Shown in pieces: positions 57,201-64,000 of a DNA stretch of 64,000 nt. The notes under the pieces are model-generated. The model was not told the origin of the DNA, did no database searches, and was given only the letters and a program-made list of their open reading frames with translations. A program made the position numbers and the translations under genes. The first letter of the stretch is position 1. Each line of letters begins with the position of its first letter. Source of the stretch: CAWGMT01 sp963823675 (GTDB lineage Bacteria; Planctomycetota; Planctomycetia; Isosphaerales; Isosphaeraceae); contig CAWGMT010000008.1 in assembly GCA_963823675.1 (NCBI GenBank), positions 186,001 through 250,000 on the forward strand, written 5' to 3'.

Positions 57201-60200
57201 GGATCGACGTCACCGGGACCGCCAGCGATCCGGCCACCAGCTTCACGATCACCGTGTCGGGCGAGGTCGACCTGACTCTGCCCGACCTTCCGGGCGCCTT
57301 GCAGATCATCGGCTCGGCCAGCTTCACCGCGAGCACGACGCAAGTCGACTTCGACTTCACCCTCAATGGTCAGGTGAACCTCGACCCGGTGGGCAACCTG
57401 ATCGACCTCTACGGCGACGTCCACTTCGAGGTCGATGACAACACCCCCGAGCTCTGGGGCATATTCGTCCTGACGACCGGCGATCTCAGCGAGCTCCAGA
57501 AGCTCGGGTTGGACCTCTCGGGCACGGCGGTCCTGGAGTTCAACACGACCGGCCAGAACCAGACCGAGAACATCACCTTCACCGGCGCCACCACGCCCAC
57601 GGCGTTCACCCTGCCGGAAGATTCCGTCAGCCTCGCGGTCACGGGGTCGGCGTCGTTCGAGATCAACGGCAATACGCTGTTCTCGATCGAGGACCTCAAC
57701 CTCCAGGCGTATTTCAGCTTCACGACGGATTCCAGCGGCAACGTCGACCCGCTCTTGGACATTTACCTCGCCGGCACGATCGATATTGGCCCGACGAGCG
57801 CGCCGTACTTGCAATTCTCGACCGCGGACTTCCTGCAAGCTTCCGACGCCGGGCTTGCGGCGGAATTCAACATCACGCTCGAGAGCAGCTCGACGCTGGC
57901 GAACGCGGGCATTGACCTCCAGAACGACACGTTCACCCTCCTGCTCAACACGACCGATCAGGACATCTCGTACGTTCCGCGGTCGATCACGAACCCCACT
58001 TTGCCGGGGACCGGCACGGCGGTGAACGTCCCGGCGGCGCCGAGCGATTCGAGCACGCCAGAGCCCTACTTCGAGATCGACGGCCAGGGCGGGCTGACGA
58101 TCGAGAACAGCTTCGAGCTGCAAGGCTCGTTCTCGCTGGTCGTCTCACAGGGCGGGCTCGAGTTTACCATGTCGATGCAGTTGTCGCTGGATGCCGGCGG
58201 CACCACGATCTTGTCGTTCGACGCCAACGGCGGCGTCTCGATCACCAGTCAGGGGCTCGTGGCCGGCCTCGAGCTGACGCCGGTGACCGCGTTGCCGGCC
58301 GGCCTCGGATTCACGCTCAGTGCCGGCTTCCTGCTGGAGGCCAACACCACCGGGCAGTCCGAGACGATCGGTGGGGTCGCCGTCCCCGCCGATCCCCAGG
58401 GCGTGACCGGCCCGTATGCGCTGGTAGAGGCCAGCGGCAACCTGTCGGTCGGCAGCTTCGCTTTGACCGGTTCGTTCTACTTCCTGGTCGACAAGAGCGA
58501 GTTGCAGCTCCAGTTCGAGGCCACCGCAGCGCTCGGGCCACTGGGCCAGGCCGCGATCGACGGCGACGTGGTGATCGGCTCGTACAACGGATCGTCGGTC
58601 GGCATTTACGGCATCCTTCAGGCGGCGCTCTTGACCTCGCCGAACATCCCCGAGATCAGCTTGAACCTGGACTTCCAGTTCGAGATCAACACGACGAACA
58701 TGTCCCAGACGATCACCGGCTTCTCCGTGGATCCGACAACCGGCAGCATCACGACCGGCCAGCAGATTGCGATCCCATCGAATTTCATCGAGATCGCGGC
58801 CGGCGGCCAGTTAACGATCGTCAACCTGTTCGACGTGCAGGGTCAGTTTGACATCACGATCAGCTCGGCGGGCCTAGAGATCAACGCCGACGCCACGCTA
58901 TCGGGCTTCTTCGGGACCAGTCTGGGCTTAAATGCCGAGATCGGCCTTTTCAACAGCAGCTCCCAGGGGTCGGGCGGGCTGGTGGTCGATGCCGGTTTGA
59001 CGCTCAATGGAAGCCTGCCCCTTGGTTTGCTCTCGGTCTCGGCTTCGCCCGTGATCCTGATCAACACGAGTAATCAGACTCTCGATGGGGTCGCTCCCGA
59101 CACCTACGAGGTCCAGCTCAACAACGCGGATGTCAACTTCCTCGGCCTCCAGGCCAGCGGCACGCTGATCGTCGGGGTTACCGACGGCATCTTCGAGATC
59201 GACGTGCCTTCCAGCGATCCGTTGCAGCTCAGTTTCTTCGGCCTGGGCGGCGTGAGCATCTCCGGCTACATCGACTCCAATGGCCAGTTCAGCCTGACCG
59301 GTTCGGTGGGCTTCCAGCTCGGACAGAGCGGCAACGAGATCTGGGGCTCGCTCCAGATCACGATCAGCAACAGCGGGTTCTCCGGTTATTTCGGGGGCGG
59401 CTGTCAAATCTTCGGGATCAATATCGCGTCGATCAGCGGCTGGCTGACGATCGACAACGGCTACGTCGACCTCGGTGCTTCGGTATCGATCTGGATCTTC
59501 AGCTTCAGCTTCAACATCGGGATCGGGCAATTGCAACAGCCGCAGGAGACACCGAATTCGCTGCTCTTCTACAGCGTGCCGGCGACCGCGAAGGCCGGCG
59601 GCACGGTCAGTCTCGACGCGTCGGCCACCGATAGCAGCGGCAATACCGTCGCCAGCAACTGCTCCGCTTACCAGTGGACGATCTACTACAACAACGCGGT
59701 CTATGCCCTGGAGAGCGGCGCCAACCCGAGCCTCAAGCTTGGCGATCCCGGCACCTACACGGTCGTCATGAACGAGGGCGCGGTGAGCAAGGCGTCGACC
59801 ATCCAGGTTGCCGACGTCCCGCCCACTGTCAGCAGCCTGAACCTCCAGACGGGCTACGCTGACGGTCAATCGGTCACGCTGGCGCCCAGCGTGTATTCGC
59901 CCTTGCCCGAAGCGCCCGGCGGCCTGCACTACCAGTGGACCATCTTGAAGGACGGCCAGCCGTTCGCGACCGCCAATACCCCGACCTACACGTTCACGCC
60001 CGCCACGCCGGGCATGAGCTCGGAGGGTGCTCCGGTCCCGGACGTCTACCAGGTCAGCCTGACGGTTTCGGACAACTACGGCGGCTCGGCGACCGCCAGC
60101 GGCAGCTTCGGCACGTACGATCCGAGTAATATCGTGGTGACCACGACCCAGGACCTGACCCAGGCCGGCAGCGTGACGTCGCTCCGCGTGGCGATTCAGG

Positions 60201-63200
60201 AAGCGGAGTTGAACCCGGGTGTCCACTACGTCAAGTTCGCCTCCGACCTCGCCGGCCAGACGATCACCTTGACCACTGCCGGCGATACGAGCAACGACGG
60301 CGACAGCGCCATCAGCATCCCGAGCGGCGTCACGATCCTCGACGCCACCAATGCGCCCGGCGTCACCATCGCCGCTTCCGGCTTGATGCGGATCTTCTAT
60401 GTGCCCAAGGGATCGGAGCTGGAGCTCGATGACGTTAACCTCAGCAACGGTTTTGCCTATGCGTATCCATCACCGGGCCTCGGCGGCGCGATCTATGCCG
60501 ATGGAATCGTGTATAGCTACAATTCCGCGTTTATCAACAACGAGACGTACAGCTATGGGACCTATTCCGGCGGCGGCGCCGTTTACATCAGCCCGACCGG
60601 CGCCCTGTTCGCGACGCAAACCACGTTCGCCGACAACGCCGTCCTAGCGTATGGGGGATCGGAGCCTTCCTACGGCGGGGCGATCTTCAACCAGGGATCG
60701 CTCTCGCTGGTGGATTCGACCGTCGCGGGAAACTCGGTATACAGCGGGTCGAGTCAATATCAAATCGGCGCCGGCGTGTACGACAACGGAGGAAACCCTC
60801 CGCCCGGCTACTACGCGAGCGAGACGGGCTTGTACAACACGATCGTGGCCGACAACTCGGGTTCGGTCGATTACGATTTCCAGAACAGCGCGGGAGCGTT
60901 CGTGGTCAGTCTTCTGGTGGGAAGCTCGGTGAACCTGAGCTCGAACCCGGTCGTTCAAATCCCCTATAACAGTTTGTATCAGACCTCGAATCCGCTGCTC
61001 GGTCCGCTGGCCAATCACGGCGATGGCGTGCTGACCTTCTCACTCTTGCCGGGCAGCCCCGCCCTCGGCACGGGGACCGGCTACACGGGCAGTTCTTCCG
61101 AGACTCCGCTCGACGGCCGCGGCTATCCCTTCCCGTCGAGCGGCCCCTACGACATCGGCTCTTTCCAGAGCCAGCCCTACGTGGTGAGCAATACCAACGA
61201 CAGCGGTCCCGGCTCGCTCCGCGCGGCGATTACCGAGGACGACACCGGCCTGCCGATCATCTTCGCCCCCAACCTGGCCGGACAGGTCATCTCTCTTTCG
61301 AGCGGCCTGATCACGATCAGTCACAACCTGACGATTCAGGGACTCGGCGCCAATCAAGTTCAGGTCGTCTCCGGGACGGTCGCGCCGATCCCCACCGACC
61401 TCTGGGCGGGCGAAGGCAATACCCAGGACACCTCGGGCGCTGCGCCCGGCTATCCCGTCGGCACCTTGTCATACGGTACCGGAATCGTCGGCAAAGCATT
61501 CCAGTTGAACGGCACCAACGCCGTCACGGTCCCCGACAACCTGACCCTCGACTCGTCGAGCTTCACCGTCGGCGGCTGGTACAATTTCAGTCAGGCGCAG
61601 AGCTCGATCCTGGCCAGCAAGTACGGCGGAGGGCCTTATTACAACGGCTGGATCCTCGGGCTCAATGGCTCGATGCAGCCGTATATCTCGGTCGAGGCAT
61701 CGTCGACCTCGAATATCTCGGTGACGTCGCCCCAGCCCCTGGCCTTGAACGCCTGGTACTACATCGCCGCGACCTACGACGGGAACAAGGTCAAGCTTTA
61801 CGTGGACGGGACGGCGGCGGCCAGCGGTACCCTGGCCGGCGGCTATAGTCCCAGTGCGCTCCCGATGGAGATCGGCGGTGCGAGCTGGTATTCCGGCGGC
61901 TACACGACCGGCTTGGTCAACCAGTTCGCGTTCTACAACTCCGCCCTGACCGCCAACCAGATCACGGCGACCTACGACGCGATCCTGGCTCTGTCTCAGC
62001 CGGCGTACGAGGGATACGGGATCTTCAACGTCGCCAGCGGGGTGACAGTCACGATCACGGGGTTGACCTTGGGCGACGGCGACGCGGTTGACGGCGGCGC
62101 GATCAATAACACGGGCACCCTGACAATCACTGGCAGTCAGTTCGTCGAGGATTCGGCACCGGCAGCGCCAGCCGCGGGTCAAGCCGGTAACGCCTACGGT
62201 GGCGCGATCTACAACGCGACGGGCGGAGTCCTGGTCGTGACCGATAGCTCCTTCATCAATGACGTGGCCCAGGGCGGCGAAGGCCAGGCCAGCGGCAGCA
62301 CCGCCGGCACCGGCGGCAACGCCTACGGCGGCGCGATTTACAATGCGGCGGGTGGGTTGCTCGGAGCCGACGACGACACCTTCACTGGCGACGCGGCCCT
62401 CGGCGGCAACGGCGACAGCTCCTCGAGCGCAACGGGCACCGCGGGCGCCGGTTTCGGCGGAGCCATCTACAATGCGGGGTCCGCCGACCTCGTCAGCGTG
62501 ACCATCGCCCGCAATGCGATTGCCAACGGCGTCGGCAACGCGCCGAGCGTCGTCGGCGACGGCGGCGGCCTTTACAATCAGGCTGGCGCCACCCTTTCCC
62601 TGACGAACACGATCGTGGCCGACGATACCGGCGGCAATCTCTTGATCGATGGCAAGGTCGCGGCCCCGAACGCGGCCAAGAACGACGTGGTGAATCAGGG
62701 CACGGCCACCGGCCAGAGCAACCTGGTCATGACCAACACGGGTCTCCCGGCCTCGACGATCGTGAGCACGGCCGATCCCAATCTCGCCCCGCTCCTCAAC
62801 ACCGGCGGGACGACGAGCACGCTGGTCGAGCTGCCCGGCAGCCCAGCCATCGGTGCTGGCGACACCGCCGTCACTGGCCTGCCGGTCTTCCCGTTCTCGA
62901 TCTCCGGCCTGGTCGCCTGGTGGCAGGGCAACGATACCGGTCAGGACGCGGTCGGCTCCGTGAATGCCACGCTCGACGCAGGCGCGACCTACGGCCCCGG
63001 CCTCTCCGGCGAGGCGTTCCAGTTCAACGGGACCTCCTCCTACGTGGCCATTCCGTCCTCGGCCGATATCGTCGGCACCGGCGGGTTCAGTATCTCGGTC
63101 TGGATCAAGACCACCAGCGCGAGCGGAGTCATCATCCAGCAGCGCGACCCCAACAACTATAACGGCGAGTACCAGGTCGCGCTGACCGGCGGCAAGGTGA

Positions 63201-64000
63201 CTTTCTTCGTCTATGGAAACTCCGAGTATGACGTTCAACATGGTCTCGAACGCGTCGGTGGCCGACGGCAAATGGCACAACATCGTGGTCGTGCGCGAGC
63301 CGAACGGGACGGGCGAGATCTTCATCGACGGCAACCTGGACAGCACCGCGACCGGTCCGGACGTGCCGCTGGGCTCGGGTTTCAACGTCTACCTGGGAGC
63401 CGATGAGCGCAACGACGTCAGCTATTTCAGCGGACTGATTGAAAACGTGGCGCTATTCAACACCGCCCTGACATCGACGAACGTCCAGAACATCGATCAA
63501 GGAACGACCACCGCACAGGCCACCGACCAGCGCGGCGACCCGCGGATCTACAACGGCGGCATCGATATCGGCGCGGCCGAGTCGCAGCCATACGAGGTCA
63601 CCAACACCAACGACAGCGGGCCGGGCTCGCTCCGCCAGGAGATTGCCAATGACGCCGCGGGCGACCAGCCGGTCATCTTCGCGGCGGGCCTGGACGGCCA
63701 GACGATCACATTGACCAGCGGGCCGATCCCGATCAAGAACAACCTCGTGATCGACGGGCCCGGCGCCAACGAGCTGACAATCAGCGGAGGTGGAACCAGC
63801 CAGATCTTCCTCATCAATTCCGGGAACGTGTCGATCACCGGCCTGACCTTCAGCAGCGGCCTGGCATCGCAGGGCGGCGCGATCCAGAACAACGGCAACC
63901 TGACGATCACCAACTGCGTGTTCAGCAATAACGTCGCCCAGGACAACCCGACGCTCAATCCCAAGCTCGACAGTGCCGGCGGCGCGATTATCAACCTCGA
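54233..64000 (+). CDS. Giant LEPR-XLL surface protein with Ig, Pmp-like and LamG domains (3' end outside window)
   Basis: More than 3250 residues, still open at the window end. The ATG at 54233 is spaced correctly from GGAG (54220). Residues about 48-62 carry the LEPR-XLL signature GFEPLEPRQLLSGDL. Residues about 65-1770 are long beta-rich repeats (VGSFALGGFLTVDNPSLSFS, then the G-S-Y-D-L-(S/T) and S-A-(S/T)-x-V motifs). PKD/Ig-like units lie at about 1776-1960. Parallel-beta, polymorphic-membrane-protein-like units follow (GGAIYN motifs; TNDSGPGSLR at 61195 and 63610). Two LamG-like domains are at about 2418-2580 and 2920-3080. An extra base at about 63232 breaks SEYD|FNMVSNASVADGKWHN; the frame then continues to the end. 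Probably an adhesin or envelope protein. Confidence 0.9.

Noticed and set aside
56738..58123. 461-codon minus-strand frame inside the giant gene
   Set aside because: Low-complexity, Arg-rich shadow of a high-GC coding sequence; the plus strand is clearly the gene.
61469..63385. 638-codon minus-strand frame inside the giant gene
   Set aside because: Shadow frame with biased composition and no family resemblance, opposite Pmp/LamG coding sequence.

Overview
The window looks like planctomycete DNA, of the Isosphaerales/Gemmatales type; genus cannot be assigned from sequence alone. The evidence is high GC, two very large secreted proteins with the planctomycete LEPR-XLL signature, an ECF sigma factor next to a membrane-anchored serine/threonine kinase, an ECF sigma factor with its own membrane-anchored C-terminal domain, ThuA and YCF48-like families, and many short palindromic repeats at gene ends.

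Layout. 0-5.4 kb: end of a copper amine oxidase, mscL, and a co-directional catabolic cluster (three ThuA-like units and a xylose-isomerase-type TIM barrel). 5.4-7.0 kb: a REP-associated tyrosine transposase (RAYT) gene flanked by inverted REP-like tandem arrays and broken by a 193-bp MITE-like insertion with a 7-bp target duplication. 7.0-10.1 kb: secreted cyclase-family protein and membrane-tethered ECF sigma factor. 10.2-15.9 kb (minus): two TPR-glycosyltransferase genes, one a tandem TPR-GT41-TPR-GT41 polypeptide. 16.0-19.0 kb: an enolase-family remnant, then iolD-iolE (inositol catabolism). 19.1-22.9 kb (minus): a secreted carboxypeptidase-regulatory-like protein with several frameshifts, followed by a repeat-rich, gene-poor interval to 24.5 kb.

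24.5-26.7 kb: small accessory genes (DUF4926-like, a coupled unknown pair, a HEPN pair) interleaved with relic copies of the 3' end of the large gene that follows. 26.7-32.9 kb (minus): Ig/PKD-repeat surface protein and transglutaminase-like protein. 33.1-36.5 kb: ECF sigma factor plus a kinase with an anti-sigma-like zinc motif. 36.9-38.8 kb: toxin-antitoxin-like island with one intact and one broken DUF433/DUF5615 pair. 38.9-45.5 kb (minus): family-9 glycosyltransferase, 2OG-Fe(II) oxygenase, metallopeptidase, enolase-superfamily enzyme, CocE-type hydrolase. 45.6-53.6 kb: mixed segment with a truncated kinase, membrane glycosyltransferase, methyltransferase, YCF48-like propeller plus ThiS/MoaD-like pair, CcbP-like protein, truncated FAD oxidase, gutted AAA ATPase and a secreted HExxN protein. 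54.2 kb to the end: a giant LEPR-XLL surface protein that leaves the window.

A general caution: about twenty single-base frameshifts split otherwise well-conserved genes. Many could be uncorrected indels in a long-read or metagenome assembly; a few other losses (RAYT insertion, AAA deletion, truncated oxidase, truncated toxin) are structural and look biologically real. Frameshifted genes are given as one entry, with the break position stated.
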